DNA from: Candidatus Altarchaeota archaeon | GTDB lineage: Archaea; Altiarchaeota; Altiarchaeia; JAFGQM01 | Length of the DNA stretch: 15,241 bases | Assembly (NCBI GenBank): GCA_016935655.1 | Contig: JAFGQM010000113.1 | Span: forward strand, 1 to 15,241 | Direction: 5' to 3' | In this document: one piece after another, positions 1 to 7,615 of the stretch | Numbering within the stretch: position 1 is the first letter of the stretch | Layout of the letters: every line of letters begins with the position of its first letter | Notes under the pieces: generated by a model | The model's input: only the letters and a program-made list of their open reading frames with translations | Database searches by the model: none | What the model was told of the DNA's origin: nothing | Made by a program: the position numbers and the translations under genes

Positions 1-833
1 CCCAAAACAATAGACTTTGCGGCAGCTGCCCCATCTCGTATGCCGCCGCTAGCAATCTTTAGAACATCCAGATCCTTCAGCTCAAGGAGAGAAATCGCAG
101 TGGGAATGCCCCAATATCTGAATGATTCCGCAATCCTTGAATTCTTGCCACCCTGCCTAATCCCCTCGATAAGGGTCCACGAGGTGCCACCAAAGCCACC
201 CACATCCAAGCAGGATACCCCTGCCGTCACCAGTTTCTCGCCAACGCACTTGGACAGGCCGCAACCGACCTCTTTTACGATGACGGGCTTGCCCAGAGAG
301 GAGCAAACCTCTTCTACCCTCTCCAATAAATCCGAAAAGTTTGTGTTGCCCTCTGGCTGGATAGTCTCCTGCAAGGGATTAAGGTGTAGCGCCAGGGCAT
401 CTGCATTGACCATATCAACTGCCTTCTTGCACTCACCAACACCATAACCATAATTCAACTGGACTGCGCCAAGATTGGCTATCTTTAGGGCATTTGGCGC
501 CTTCTTAGAGACAACGGAGAAAGTGGATGACACGCCTGCATCTTCTATGGCCGCCCTCTGGCTGCCTACTTCAATCCCCAAGCCCATCTCCTCGGCTACC
601 TGAGCCAGCTTTCCGTTAATGGCCTTAGCTTCTGTGGTTCCACCTGTCATTGCCTCTATAAGGATAGGTGCCTTCAGCTTCTTATTAAGAAATCTTGTGG
701 ATATGTCGATCTTACTCAGATCAACCTCGGGGAGGGCATTGTGCACTAGAGCGACGTCCTCAAATCCTGCGCTGCCCACTTCGACATCCTTCTCAAGGCA
801 TATCCTTAAGTGATCGGTCTTTCTTTTTTGCAT
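1..833 (-). CDS. fni: Type 2 isopentenyl-diphosphate delta-isomerase (partial, C-terminus beyond the window)
   Basis: This FMN- and NADPH-dependent enzyme interconverts isopentenyl diphosphate and dimethylallyl diphosphate, the building blocks of archaeal isoprenoid lipids. I translated the minus strand from the ATG at 831-833; 277 codons stay open to the window edge. Visible family motifs are RKTDHL near the N-terminus, MTGGT (FMN site), HLNPLQE followed by QPEG (substrate and metal loop), VKEVG, DVGGFGGTSW and ASGGIRDG (FMN phosphate). The family is about 350 residues, so roughly 70 are missing. A GAGGAG ribosome-binding site sits 7 bases before the ATG, and only one base separates it from the mvk stop, so the two are co-transcribed. 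No isopentenyl phosphate kinase lies between them. Family assignment is secure. Confidence 0.96.
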   Translation of the reverse strand, partial: MQKRKTDHLRICLEKDVEVGSAGFEDVALVHNALPEVDLSKIDISTRFLNKKLKAPILIEAMTGGTTEAKAINGKLAQVAEEMGLGIEVGSQRAAIEDAGVSSTFSVVSKKAPNALKIANLGAVQLNYGYGVGECKKAVDMVNADALALHLNPLQETIQPEGNTNFSDLLERVEEVCSSLGKPVIVKEVGCGLSKCVGEKLVTAGVSCLDVGGFGGTSWTLIEGIRQGGKNSRIAESFRYWGIPTAISLLELKDLDVLKIASGGIRDGAAAAKSIVL

Positions 834-834
834 T

Positions 835-1806
835 TTATCGCTCCTCGATTTTCACGCCTATCTCAGTGGGTTGCGTATTTATGAGCTTCCCACCGACCTT
901 GACCAGAGATTTCCTGACATTCTCTCTGCCCTCCTCAGAGACCAGAGCAACAATGACACCGCCGCGGCCAGCGCCGCAGAGTTTTGAGCCTAAAGCGCCC
1001 GCAATTCTTGAGGCATAGACCAACCTCTCAAGCTGTATGCACGAGACGCCTATTGAAGAAAGAAGACCATGATTGATGCTCATAAGAGAACCTAACCGCA
1101 CCCAATTCTCATTCTCAACTGCCTCTTTCCCAGTGAGCACTATATTTTCCGCTAGGTTTAATAAATCCTCGAATATCTCGGGGTCGTTTTTCTTCATCTT
1201 GTCCACGTCCTCGACAATCCCCCTAGTGATGCTTTTGATGCCTGAATGGGCGATCACTATGGGGGGTAGCTCAGGGACCTTTAAGCTCGCAACCTCCCCC
1301 TTTTTATACAAACATAGGCCTCCAAAGGTGACAGTAAATGGGTCAACACCACTGCTCTTCGAGTGTATCATGTGCTCGCACTGCCACGCCAAGTCTGCTA
1401 TCTCCCTCTTCTCCAGCTTGAATTTGGATTCTGTAGCTATCGCCAAAATCGTTGCAGCAATTATGGATGCCGAAGAACCAAGACCGGACTCCAGTGGTAT
1501 CTCGGATCGGATGAATATGTCCAAACCTGACGAGTCTCTTATATACTCCTGTGTTTTTCTGATGGTCTCGGATACCAGCAGCATACTAGAGGCCTCTCTG
1601 TAGTCCAGATAGTCTGAGGAAAGATCCATGGTGTAATCTTTAATGTCAAGGTCGGGGGCATTTATGACGACCTTTTTATCCTTCCTTTTTGACACAGTTA
1701 CATAGGCCCTAAGGTCTATGGTAACGGCCAGTACCGGCTTACCGTATGCCGCCACATGTTCCCCCAAAAGGATGGCCTTTCCGGGGGCTGATGCAGTTAT
1801 TGTCAT
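835..1806 (-). CDS. mvk: Mevalonate kinase (GHMP family)
   Basis: This enzyme phosphorylates mevalonate at the 5-hydroxyl with ATP, the first committed kinase step of the mevalonate pathway in the cytosol. It has 323 residues, normal for archaeal enzymes. GHMP motif 1 is PGKAILLGEH (residues 8-17), with YGKPVLA just after as in mevalonate kinases. Motif 2 is GLGSSAS (108-114), the phosphate loop. The catalytic Asp is in SGVD (D155), and motif 3 reads CGAGRGG (277-283), where the usual form is TGAGGGG. The ATG at 1804-1806 follows the thrS stop by one base, with only a weak GGGT upstream. It belongs to a tight run thrS-mvk-fni. Other GHMP kinases, such as phosphomevalonate kinase, fit less well because of the YGKP and SGVD context. 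Confidence 0.94.
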   Translation of the reverse strand: MTITASAPGKAILLGEHVAAYGKPVLAVTIDLRAYVTVSKRKDKKVVINAPDLDIKDYTMDLSSDYLDYREASSMLLVSETIRKTQEYIRDSSGLDIFIRSEIPLESGLGSSASIIAATILAIATESKFKLEKREIADLAWQCEHMIHSKSSGVDPFTVTFGGLCLYKKGEVASLKVPELPPIVIAHSGIKSITRGIVEDVDKMKKNDPEIFEDLLNLAENIVLTGKEAVENENWVRLGSLMSINHGLLSSIGVSCIQLERLVYASRIAGALGSKLCGAGRGGVIVALVSEEGRENVRKSLVKVGGKLINTQPTEIGVKIEER

Positions 1807-1807
1807 T

Positions 1808-3721
1808 TTACCCTACGAATTTTGGTCTTCTAGAAAGCTCGACACTCAAAGGTATGGCCTTGAAGGGCATACCTGCAATCCTCTTGTTTATTTCAGAAAT
1901 AAGCTGTTCAGGTTTCATGGTCTTCTGATCTTTGGCGCCCCTTATACGGACTGACAAATCGCCTGATTCGATTTCCTTGTCGCCGATAACTGCGATATAT
2001 GGAACCCACTCTTTCTCTGCATCCCTGATCTTCTTGCCCAGGGTTAGGTCCCTGTCATCAAAGTCGACGCGTATCCTCTCATTTTTGATTCTATCCAAAA
2101 CCTTCCTGGATGCATCAAATTGTTTCTCACTCAGGGGTATGACCCTAAGTTGGGTGGGGGAAAGCCAAAGGGGCAACTCAGGCTGCACACCACCCTGCTG
2201 GGACATAAATGCCTTTTCCAGTAAGGCGTATATTATCCTTTCAATGGCACCCGTAGGTGATAGATGCATGATTAGGGGGTATTTCTTGCTCCCATCAGCA
2301 TCCGTGTAGGTTATCTCATAGTTCTTGGCATTCTCAACGTCCAGCTGATCAGTTGTGAGCGCGGAGGCCTTTCCCAAAAAGTCTATGAAATTCCACTCGT
2401 ACTTCATGATGAAATAAAAGAATCGTGAGTCCCACATCTCCACCAAAACAGGCTTGCCCCATTTTTTTACCAGGCCTGCGACAAAGTCCTTGTTTTCCTC
2501 CCAAAAATCCTTGACCAGCCTCATGCCCATCTCCAGGTCATCCGGTACCTTCAGCCCTATCTTCTCATGGATGCTCTTGGAAAGCTCAAACCTTACGAGC
2601 ATCTCCTTCTTGGCCTGCTCCATATCAGAACAGAAGGCATGGCAATCGGGCATTGTAAAGCTCCTGAGCCTCCTAAGGCCTGCCAGTTCCCCGTGCTTTT
2701 CCACCCTGAAGCTGTACTTCGTAAGCTCGTAAAGTCTCATGGGGAGGTTCTTGTAGGAGATGGTCGCATCGTGAGCCATAAGGAACTGGCCAAAACAGGC
2801 CGCAAACCTAAGGAACACTTTTTTGTTGGGCGTCTGTATTGTATACTGGCGCGCAGGAAAGCGGTTCAGATACCTCTTAAGACTCGGATGCTCGAAATCA
2901 TACATTATCGGGGCTTCAATCTCCATAGCCCCATACTTCTTTATTTCCTCTGTGACCAGATCCTCCAACAGCGATTTGACCAGTCTGCCCTTTGGGTAGT
3001 ACCTCATATTGCCCGGGTCACTACCGGGCTCATAATCCACAAGCTCTAGCCTTTGCATAAGCTCGACGTGGGGTGGCATCCTATCGACCTCCCGGCTCTT
3101 TGCTATCTCGTATGTGAAAAACTTCTCGAGATTGGGATGTTTTGAAAAGTCGAAGCCGTTGAGTTTTTCGCCGTCGAATGAGACATCATGGAGTTTGCCG
3201 TCGAGGTCGAGGACCATCCATTTGGATCTCATCTTCTCCTCGGCCTTGAGGGCCTCTGAAGCCTCCTCTTTAGCGACTTTTACCGGTTTTTCATCGCCTA
3301 TTATGATCTCCCTGCTCAGTTCGGATAGCGGATGCCCCTTGCCGCTTATCTTGAAGGCCTTGTACCAGCCAAAGGGGGCCTTTATAACCTTATATCCCCT
3401 CTCGGATAGCCGGATGTAAATCCCGGAAAGTATCCCATCCGCAACAGAGGGGGAAGAAAGATTGGAGGAGAGGTGAGCATAGGGGTAGACTACTATGTTG
3501 TCCGCACCTACCTTCTTGAAAACATCCTCCAGCTCGGAAACAACCCTGTCCGTTACCTGCTCCTCTTTGCCCTCGTCTGCTTTTTCTGCAGACATAAAGG
3601 CTACCAGGGAGTTGTCGGTTCTGGCTTTCTTGTTTTTTTCTGTTAGCGCCTCGGGGTTCTGAATCGCCTTCCTAGTCGCTTCAAACTCAAAGAAATCCGA
3701 ATGGATTAGAAGTAGTTTCAT
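1808..3721 (-). CDS. thrS: Threonyl-tRNA synthetase, archaeal type
   Basis: This enzyme charges tRNA-Thr with threonine. The 637-residue protein has the archaeal layout. Residues 1 to about 140 form the archaea-specific, D-aminoacyl-tRNA-deacylase-like editing domain that removes mischarged serine. The class II catalytic core is about 215-515, and the anticodon-binding domain runs from about 520 to the end. The three zinc ligands expected in ThrRS are visible as C309 (AACFGQF), H361 (PDCHAF) and H486 (IMHLSP). Motif 2 is around YSFRVEKHGELAGLRRLRSF, and motif 3 is GAIERIIYALLE (491-502). The ATG at 3719-3721 has GGGAG somewhat distant upstream. The gene sits between an unrecognised small gene (35-base gap) and mvk (1-base gap). 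Confidence 0.96.
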   Translation of the reverse strand: MKLLLIHSDFFEFEATRKAIQNPEALTEKNKKARTDNSLVAFMSAEKADEGKEEQVTDRVVSELEDVFKKVGADNIVVYPYAHLSSNLSSPSVADGILSGIYIRLSERGYKVIKAPFGWYKAFKISGKGHPLSELSREIIIGDEKPVKVAKEEASEALKAEEKMRSKWMVLDLDGKLHDVSFDGEKLNGFDFSKHPNLEKFFTYEIAKSREVDRMPPHVELMQRLELVDYEPGSDPGNMRYYPKGRLVKSLLEDLVTEEIKKYGAMEIEAPIMYDFEHPSLKRYLNRFPARQYTIQTPNKKVFLRFAACFGQFLMAHDATISYKNLPMRLYELTKYSFRVEKHGELAGLRRLRSFTMPDCHAFCSDMEQAKKEMLVRFELSKSIHEKIGLKVPDDLEMGMRLVKDFWEENKDFVAGLVKKWGKPVLVEMWDSRFFYFIMKYEWNFIDFLGKASALTTDQLDVENAKNYEITYTDADGSKKYPLIMHLSPTGAIERIIYALLEKAFMSQQGGVQPELPLWLSPTQLRVIPLSEKQFDASRKVLDRIKNERIRVDFDDRDLTLGKKIRDAEKEWVPYIAVIGDKEIESGDLSVRIRGAKDQKTMKPEQLISEINKRIAGMPFKAIPLSVELSRRPKFVG

Positions 3722-3757
3722 TTATTCTTCAATCTCCCAAACCAGAAATAAGGCAAA

Positions 3758-4174
3758 TTAGCTAGCCTCTGTGCTAGATTTTACAACCTTGACAGACGGC
3801 ATCTGCATCGGAACGGGCATCTGTAGCGTACGAGCGACTATGATCGCCTCTATTATGCCCCTCCTAAGGACAAAATTTGAAACATCCTTCAGTGCATCGC
3901 CCTTAAGCACCAGTCTTTTTTCCTTGCCAAGCTGCTTTTCCTCATACTTTGACTCGATGTCGTTGTCAAAATATACCAATGTACCGCTCATGAAAATCTT
4001 GCCAAGGTTCTTGTAGTTGCTATTGAACTCCCAAGAGATCTCCAATGTCTTCTCCTGGCCTTTCTGCTTCCTCACATCCTTTAGTGAAAACGTGTTCTTT
4101 ACCTCCACATTCTCATACTTCCGATCCTCGACAAACGCGTCTATTTTGCCTATTCTGTAATTGGTGATTCCCAT
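3758..4174 (-). CDS. Conserved-looking archaeal protein of unknown function, 138 residues
   Basis: I do not recognise this family. The protein starts MGITNYRIGKIDAFVEDR and alternates short polar/hydrophobic stretches that suggest mostly beta strands over residues 1 to about 95 (for example the strand-like ISWEF and IFMSGTLVYFD). A probable amphipathic helix follows (about 98-117, containing RRGIIEAIIVARTLQ), and then a Pro/Met-rich tail MPVPMQMPSV. It has no signal peptide, membrane segment or metal motif. The overall shape resembles small SecB-like chaperone-fold proteins, but that is only an impression. It starts at the ATG at 4172-4174 after GTGGGTAAAA, a weak ribosome-binding site. The gap is 38 bases to the upstream MEMO gene and 36 to thrS downstream, on the same strand, so it is likely in the same transcript. 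Codon use and composition look like the neighbours, so I accept it as real. Confidence 0.8.
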   Translation of the reverse strand: MGITNYRIGKIDAFVEDRKYENVEVKNTFSLKDVRKQKGQEKTLEISWEFNSNYKNLGKIFMSGTLVYFDNDIESKYEEKQLGKEKRLVLKGDALKDVSNFVLRRGIIEAIIVARTLQMPVPMQMPSVKVVKSSTEAS

Positions 4175-4212
4175 TTTTACCCACTTTTTTATTGTTTAAT
4201 TTTAGAGTGAAA

Positions 4213-5058
4213 TTATAAAATTATCAACCCCCCATAACCGACCACAGGGCTATTCCCGCCAGTATAGTTCCAAGAGGTCATATATGCCACCTTCTCGGCT
4301 TTTTTGGCCCCAAGGGCCTTACATGCAATCAAAGTGGCTGTTACGCCGCCAAACCCGCACATGCTTATACGGTACTCTGAAACGGACTTCAAGAGCCCGG
4401 TCTCATCGAGCTTCATGATGTCCGAGATTGCTATGTTGTCCTTGGATTCCGCCCGTTCCTTCAGCTCATAATGGGTGAGGTCTGTTGATGCTAGTATCAA
4501 AACGTTCTTGCCTGAGCTCTTTATCGCTGAATAGATTGACATGCCTAAATCTTTGCATACCGAGTAAAAGCGCTCGTTTGGGGAGGTATGCATGATCGCT
4601 ATGGGCACTACCTTAGCCCCCTGCATGATTGTTTGAAGAAATGGCAGATGCACCTCCACGGAGTGTTCATGCTGATGCGCGCGCTCGTCCTTTTGGGCGA
4701 ACTGCGATTTGCTTAAGATAGATTTGGCGATCTCCGAATCCACCTCCACCTGCCCAAGAGGTGTCTCCCAATACCCATCCGGGAACACAGAGACGAATGG
4801 GCCCTCACCAGTATGGTTGGGCCCTATTATTATTACGGTATCCGCCTTCTTAAGCTTCGAATAAACGGCGGCTGCTACGATTCCCGAATATTGGTAACCT
4901 GCATGCGGGACCACAGCACCATAAACCTTTGCATTGGGATCGATGGATGGCAGGGAATGGCTTTCCCAGTACTTGAAAGAGGTTTGGATGGCTTTCTCTA
5001 GATCCCCTTTGTCTGAGGGGTAGAAAGTCCCGGCGACAGCAGCTTTTCTAAGTTTCAT
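4213..5058 (-). CDS. MEMO1-family protein
   Basis: This 281-residue member of the MEMO1 family (class III extradiol dioxygenase-like fold) has an unsettled biochemical role. The human homologue has been reported as a copper/iron-binding redox protein. Residues matching the described metal site are H52 (PHAGYQYSG), H82 (GPNHTG) and C234 (MCGFGG), and the conserved HEHSVEVHLPF segment is present. In many prokaryotes MEMO is linked to AMMECR1 and a radical SAM protein; neither is here. The ATG at 5056-5058 overlaps the rps2 stop as ATGA, implying translational coupling. The position directly after rps2 and before mevalonate genes recurs in archaeal genomes, which hints at a housekeeping role, possibly in membrane lipid or redox metabolism (inference). 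Confidence 0.93.
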   Translation of the reverse strand: MKLRKAAVAGTFYPSDKGDLEKAIQTSFKYWESHSLPSIDPNAKVYGAVVPHAGYQYSGIVAAAVYSKLKKADTVIIIGPNHTGEGPFVSVFPDGYWETPLGQVEVDSEIAKSILSKSQFAQKDERAHQHEHSVEVHLPFLQTIMQGAKVVPIAIMHTSPNERFYSVCKDLGMSIYSAIKSSGKNVLILASTDLTHYELKERAESKDNIAISDIMKLDETGLLKSVSEYRISMCGFGGVTATLIACKALGAKKAEKVAYMTSWNYTGGNSPVVGYGGLIIL

Positions 5059-5807
5059 GTTCGAAACTTATCCTTCCGTTTAGATTTTATTAAGGCTTCA
5101 ACCCTCTTGGTAGGCTGAATCTGCGAAACAAAATCGTCTATGACGTAGTTCGGCTCGTCCGACTCTTTCACCTCGCCCCTTGCAAGCAACAGTTGTTTTG
5201 TTAAAAGCCAAAACATAAGCGCGATGGAATACTTGCCCTTGTTGTTCAGGGGTATTATCAGGTCGATGTTCCTAGTTAGAGCGTTGGAGTCGCATACGCC
5301 TATTACGGGGATCCCCACCCTGGCAGCTTCCCTGACCGCCTGTTTGTCTGCTATGGGATCGGCGACTAGGATTAGCTCGGGCTGCCTGAAGTTTTTTTCT
5401 TGTGGATTTGTAAAGGTCCCGGGCCTGAATCTGCCCGAAACATATTGCACTCCGGTAAGCTCGGCAAATTTTCTGACGGGCCTGCGCGCATAGGCCCTAG
5501 AGCCTACGACAAGGACCTTGTCTTTGTCAAACATAGACAATAGCTTCCCGGCCAGACGAATGCGCTCGTCTATCATATTCAAGCTGAATATGCTCAATCG
5601 GTCCTGTCGGACTTTATAGATGAACTTTCGCATATTCCCGGTCCTGTAGGTAAGGCCTATGTGAACGCCATGTTTCAGATATACCTCAGGTTCAGTCAAG
5701 AGCTTCTTTCCTTCGGCAGATGGTACGTAATCACCCTGCGAATCCAGTTCTGGGTCTGACGACATGAGATCTGATTTAGAATCCACTTCCTTATCCTCTT
5801 TGGTCAT
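5055..5807 (-). CDS. rps2: Small ribosomal subunit protein uS2
   Basis: This is ribosomal protein uS2 (SA in eukaryotes) of the 30S subunit. Recognisable segments include HGVHIGLTYRTGNMRKFIYKV, a region with KVLVVGSRAYARRPV, the GRFRPGTFTNP block, VADPIADKQAVREA, IPVIGVCDSNALTRNID and IPLNNKGKYSIALMFWLL. I take the ATG at 5805-5807 (250 residues), because it lies one base after the rpoK stop and has GAGAG upstream. The longer in-frame start at 5840 would overlap the rpoK coding region by about 30 bases and adds no family sequence. About 40 N-terminal residues, rich in Asp, Ser and Lys, precede the conserved core and are longer than in typical archaeal homologues. Confidence 0.95.
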   Translation of the reverse strand: MTKEDKEVDSKSDLMSSDPELDSQGDYVPSAEGKKLLTEPEVYLKHGVHIGLTYRTGNMRKFIYKVRQDRLSIFSLNMIDERIRLAGKLLSMFDKDKVLVVGSRAYARRPVRKFAELTGVQYVSGRFRPGTFTNPQEKNFRQPELILVADPIADKQAVREAARVGIPVIGVCDSNALTRNIDLIIPLNNKGKYSIALMFWLLTKQLLLARGEVKESDEPNYVIDDFVSQIQPTKRVEALIKSKRKDKFRT

Positions 5808-5808
5808 T

Positions 5809-5982
5809 TTAATCTCTCTTAATCGAAATCGGGATAGCATCCTTGACGAGCTCTAGCTTGGCTATCTCAATAGGATCAAAGACGCCCTTTGGGACGCTAA
5901 CAAGAACTGGCGCACCTAAGGATATCTGTAGCGCTCTTGCTCCAATGATTCTCGCCCTTTCGTACTTATTAAGTTCCTCCAT
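5809..5982 (-). CDS. rpoK: DNA-directed RNA polymerase subunit Rpo6 (RpoK)
   Basis: This is RpoK (Rpo6, the Rpb6/omega homologue), a small subunit that helps assemble and stabilise RNA polymerase. I translated it by eye: 57 residues beginning [20 protein letters not shown], with the family signature [19 protein letters not shown] (residues 6-25) and the conserved C-terminal part [21 protein letters not shown]. It is the minimal archaeal form without the acidic eukaryotic extension. The ATG at 5980-5982 has a strong GGAG 7 bases upstream. It is followed one base later by rps2. The archaeal neighbourhood rpoN-rpoK-rps2 supports the call. The tRNA-Pro gene separates it from rpoN. Confidence 0.95.
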   Translation of the reverse strand: MEELNKYERARIIGARALQISLGAPVLVSVPKGVFDPIEIAKLELVKDAIPISIKRD

Positions 5983-6010
5983 TTCAACTCCTTTTTTATG
6001 AGAGAATAAA

Positions 6011-6116
6011 TGGGCCCGCCGAGATTTGAACTCGGGTCACCAGCAATATGTGCCGAGGCATCTACTGCGTCCCGGCACCCCAAGCTGAGAGGATATCCTG
6101 GCTACCCCACGGGCCC
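6011..6116 (-). tRNA. tRNA-Pro (GGG) with a 32-nt intron
   Basis: On the minus strand the acceptor stem GGGCCCG pairs with CGGGCCC. The D arm GGGT/TCCT holds a loop with AGCCAGG. The anticodon stem TCAGC pairs with GCTGG (one T-G wobble at 27-43). The T arm CCGAG-TTCAAAT-CTCGG is complete. The 4-base variable loop TGAC and this D stem match archaeal proline tRNAs. Removing the intron at 6046-6077 leaves the 7-base loop TTGGGGT with anticodon GGG. Exons are 6078-6116 and 6011-6045, giving 74 nt with discriminator A; CCA is not encoded. The gene lies 7 bases after the rpoN stop and 28 bases before rpoK, so it is probably cut out of the operon transcript. Confidence 0.93.
6046..6077 (-). other. 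tRNA-Pro intron, canonical position 37/38
   Basis: This 32-nt insertion lies directly after the base 3' of the anticodon, the classic archaeal intron site. The intron closes on itself with TGCCG pairing CGGCA, and has a small inner GCA/TGC stem. With cleavage in GG|T (5' bulge) and AT|T (3' bulge), the spacing of a bulge-helix-bulge is right. The central 4-bp helix has only two Watson-Crick pairs (T33-A, G34-C), so it is a relaxed motif. The exact ends are inferred from restoring a normal anticodon loop. Confidence 0.82.
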
Positions 6117-6123
6117 TTAAACC

Positions 6124-6318
6124 CTATTTGGAGTATAGCAGTAAATCATCCATGAGGTCAACATGCGTCAGGAGCATTCTCCTGCAGCAATATCGCTCTA
6201 GACCGAATTCAGTCAAAACCTTTCCGGCGTCCTCGCCTCCCTTAACTCTCTTTTCATACTCCTCCCATAGATGCCCTATGGGTTTACCGCAAGTAAAACA
6301 TCTAACAGGTATGATCAT
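6124..6318 (-). CDS. rpoN: DNA-directed RNA polymerase subunit Rpo10 (RpoN)
   Basis: This is RpoN (Rpo10, the Rpb10 homologue), a 64-residue zinc-binding subunit that joins the RpoD-RpoL platform of archaeal RNA polymerase. The full zinc-bundle pattern is visible: C7 and C10 in [11 protein letters not shown], and the adjacent pair C44-C45 in [14 protein letters not shown]. The family-typical WEEY and HVDLMDDLL segments are present. Length is normal. The ATG at 6316-6318 lies 2 bases after the rps9 stop. The unrelated bacterial sigma-54 factor shares the name rpoN and is not meant here. Confidence 0.97.
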   Translation of the reverse strand: MIIPVRCFTCGKPIGHLWEEYEKRVKGGEDAGKVLTEFGLERYCCRRMLLTHVDLMDDLLLYSK

Positions 6319-6320
6319 TT

Positions 6321-6776
6321 TTATCTATAAGACTTTTGCCTTTTCGCCCTGGGGCCCTTCGAGCTCTTGGAAGGTTTGTGGGGTTCTGTTCTCCTAGAAT
6401 CCCCGGCAACAAGAGCCCTGTCATATTTCACCAGAGCGTCCCTTAAAGCCTCCTTTTTATCTTTAGAAGCATATTCAATTAAAGCTCTAGACAGGCTTGT
6501 CCGTATAGCGTCAGTTTGGCCCGACAGGCCGCCGCCACTCACAGAGATCGTTATATTGATTTTGTTAGAGTCCACATAGGGCTCTCCGAGGGCAAGAACC
6601 TCCCTTATCTTAAGCCTGTTCAGTTTTGTACTAAAGTTCTCAAACAATACTGAGTTTACCCTAATCAGGCCCTTGCCTTCGACGATTGTCGCCCTGGCGA
6701 GAGAGGTTTTCCTCTTGCCGGAGGCATGAGCAACAATCTGCTTCTTTGGTTTCTGGTGCTCCTTAGTCGCTTCCAT
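6321..6776 (-). CDS. rps9: Small ribosomal subunit protein uS9
   Basis: This is ribosomal protein uS9 of the 30S subunit. Its basic C-terminal tail reaches the decoding centre and contacts P-site tRNA. Conserved blocks are [12 protein letters not shown] with EGKGLIRVN, the [20 protein letters not shown] block, and the end [20 protein letters not shown] followed by the invariant-type KSYR terminus. I choose the ATG at 6774-6776 (151 residues), which has AGGTGG about 5 bases upstream. A GTG three codons earlier (6785) also keeps the frame. Either start overlaps the end of rpl13 by 14-23 bases, consistent with coupled translation. Confidence 0.95.
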   Translation of the reverse strand: MEATKEHQKPKKQIVAHASGKRKTSLARATIVEGKGLIRVNSVLFENFSTKLNRLKIREVLALGEPYVDSNKINITISVSGGGLSGQTDAIRTSLSRALIEYASKDKKEALRDALVKYDRALVAGDSRRTEPHKPSKSSKGPRAKRQKSYR

Positions 6777-7233
6777 CTTTACCACCTAAGAACTTACATA
6801 ATTCTCCAACAGTAACAAAAAGATCATAATGCCTCTTCAATGAGCTAGTATCGGCCAGCTTTGCCTTGGAAATCTCCATATTGTGCTTTTTCCTGATTTC
6901 ATTTTCAGGCTTGCCCATATAAACCATGACCTTCTTGAAGGCATTTTTGCCTCTGGTGGTGGTCCAGGGGAGCATCCCCCTGATGACCCTCCTCAAGAAC
7001 CTATCGGGATTCTTTGGCCTTTTGGGCCCGTATCGCCAAGGATTGACTTGGCTCTTTGCTCCATACTGCTTCTTTCTCCGCGCGAATATTTCGTCTCTTC
7101 CACCGGAGATAAGAGCCTTCTCGGCATTAAATATGATGACATCGTTCCCTTTAAGCGCCTCTTTAGCTGCATAAGAGGCTAGTCTTCCCAAAGAGCACTC
7201 CGAGGCATCTATGATTATCTTTTCAGAGGTCAT
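6763..7233 (-). CDS. rpl13: Large ribosomal subunit protein uL13
   Basis: This is ribosomal protein uL13 of the 50S subunit, 156 residues. The start IIIDASECSLGRLASYAAKE matches the family opening (D..G..LGRLAS..AK.LL.G). The conserved block NPWRYGPKRPKNPDRFLRRV leads into RGMLPWTTTRGKNAFKKVMV and YMG. The ATG at 7231-7233 overlaps the rpl18e stop as ATGA, and the 3' end overlaps the start of rps9, matching the archaeal order eL18-uL13-uS9. Confidence 0.96.
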   Translation of the reverse strand: MTSEKIIIDASECSLGRLASYAAKEALKGNDVIIFNAEKALISGGRDEIFARRKKQYGAKSQVNPWRYGPKRPKNPDRFLRRVIRGMLPWTTTRGKNAFKKVMVYMGKPENEIRKKHNMEISKAKLADTSSLKRHYDLFVTVGELCKFLGGKDGSD

Positions 7234-7595
7234 CTTAAAATCCTGACTCTAGTACCTTTCGGATTAACTTTTATTAGTTCTTCGATGGATATCACATTAC
7301 CCTTGGCTGCTAGGACCTTTTCCACTGCTGACTTGGATATCCTGTATGATGCCAAGGTCACGCTGTGGTTCAATTGGCCGTCGGCAAGAATCTTGCCCGC
7401 CACCACAACAGTCTCCTTGTCCTTTGTGAACCTGTTTATCTTTTCTATATTGACTTCGGCCCTCTCCTTCTTGCTCTTGTTTAGATCCTCTGCTAACCTA
7501 CCCCAGATTGGTGCATCATTAATCCTCTCTTGCTTCCTTAGATAGCTTATCAAACTCAGTCTGCTCGGATCCTTGTAATCGACAGTGCGTACCAT
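7230..7595 (-). CDS. rpl18e: Large ribosomal subunit protein eL18 (L18e)
   Basis: This is archaeal/eukaryotic ribosomal protein eL18 of the 50S subunit. Family features are the opening RKQERINDAPIWGRLAEDLN, then VNIEKINRFTKDKETVVVAG followed by KILADGQLNH, and the C-terminal VNPKGTRVRILR. The ATG at 7593-7595 gives 121 residues, the normal length. An in-frame TTG two codons earlier (7601) is possible but not needed. No clear ribosome-binding site is visible. The start lies about 20 bases after the tRNA-Leu gene, so tRNA 3' processing would leave a very short leader on this message. Confidence 0.95.
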   Translation of the reverse strand: MVRTVDYKDPSRLSLISYLRKQERINDAPIWGRLAEDLNKSKKERAEVNIEKINRFTKDKETVVVAGKILADGQLNHSVTLASYRISKSAVEKVLAAKGNVISIEELIKVNPKGTRVRILR

Positions 7596-7615
7596 GTTCA
7601 ACTCAAAGCGTGTAG

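Noticed and set aside
40..1018. Plus-strand open frames opposite fni and mvk
   Set aside because: They are antisense shadows of clearly recognisable minus-strand enzymes and show no family resemblance.
2567..3049. 160-residue plus-strand open frame within thrS
   Set aside because: It lies wholly opposite the conserved ThrRS catalytic core, and its composition mirrors that core.
5808..5840. Longer rps2 start at 5840
   Set aside because: It would overlap the end of rpoK and adds 11 residues unlike uS2; the ATG at 5805-5807 is one base after the rpoK stop.
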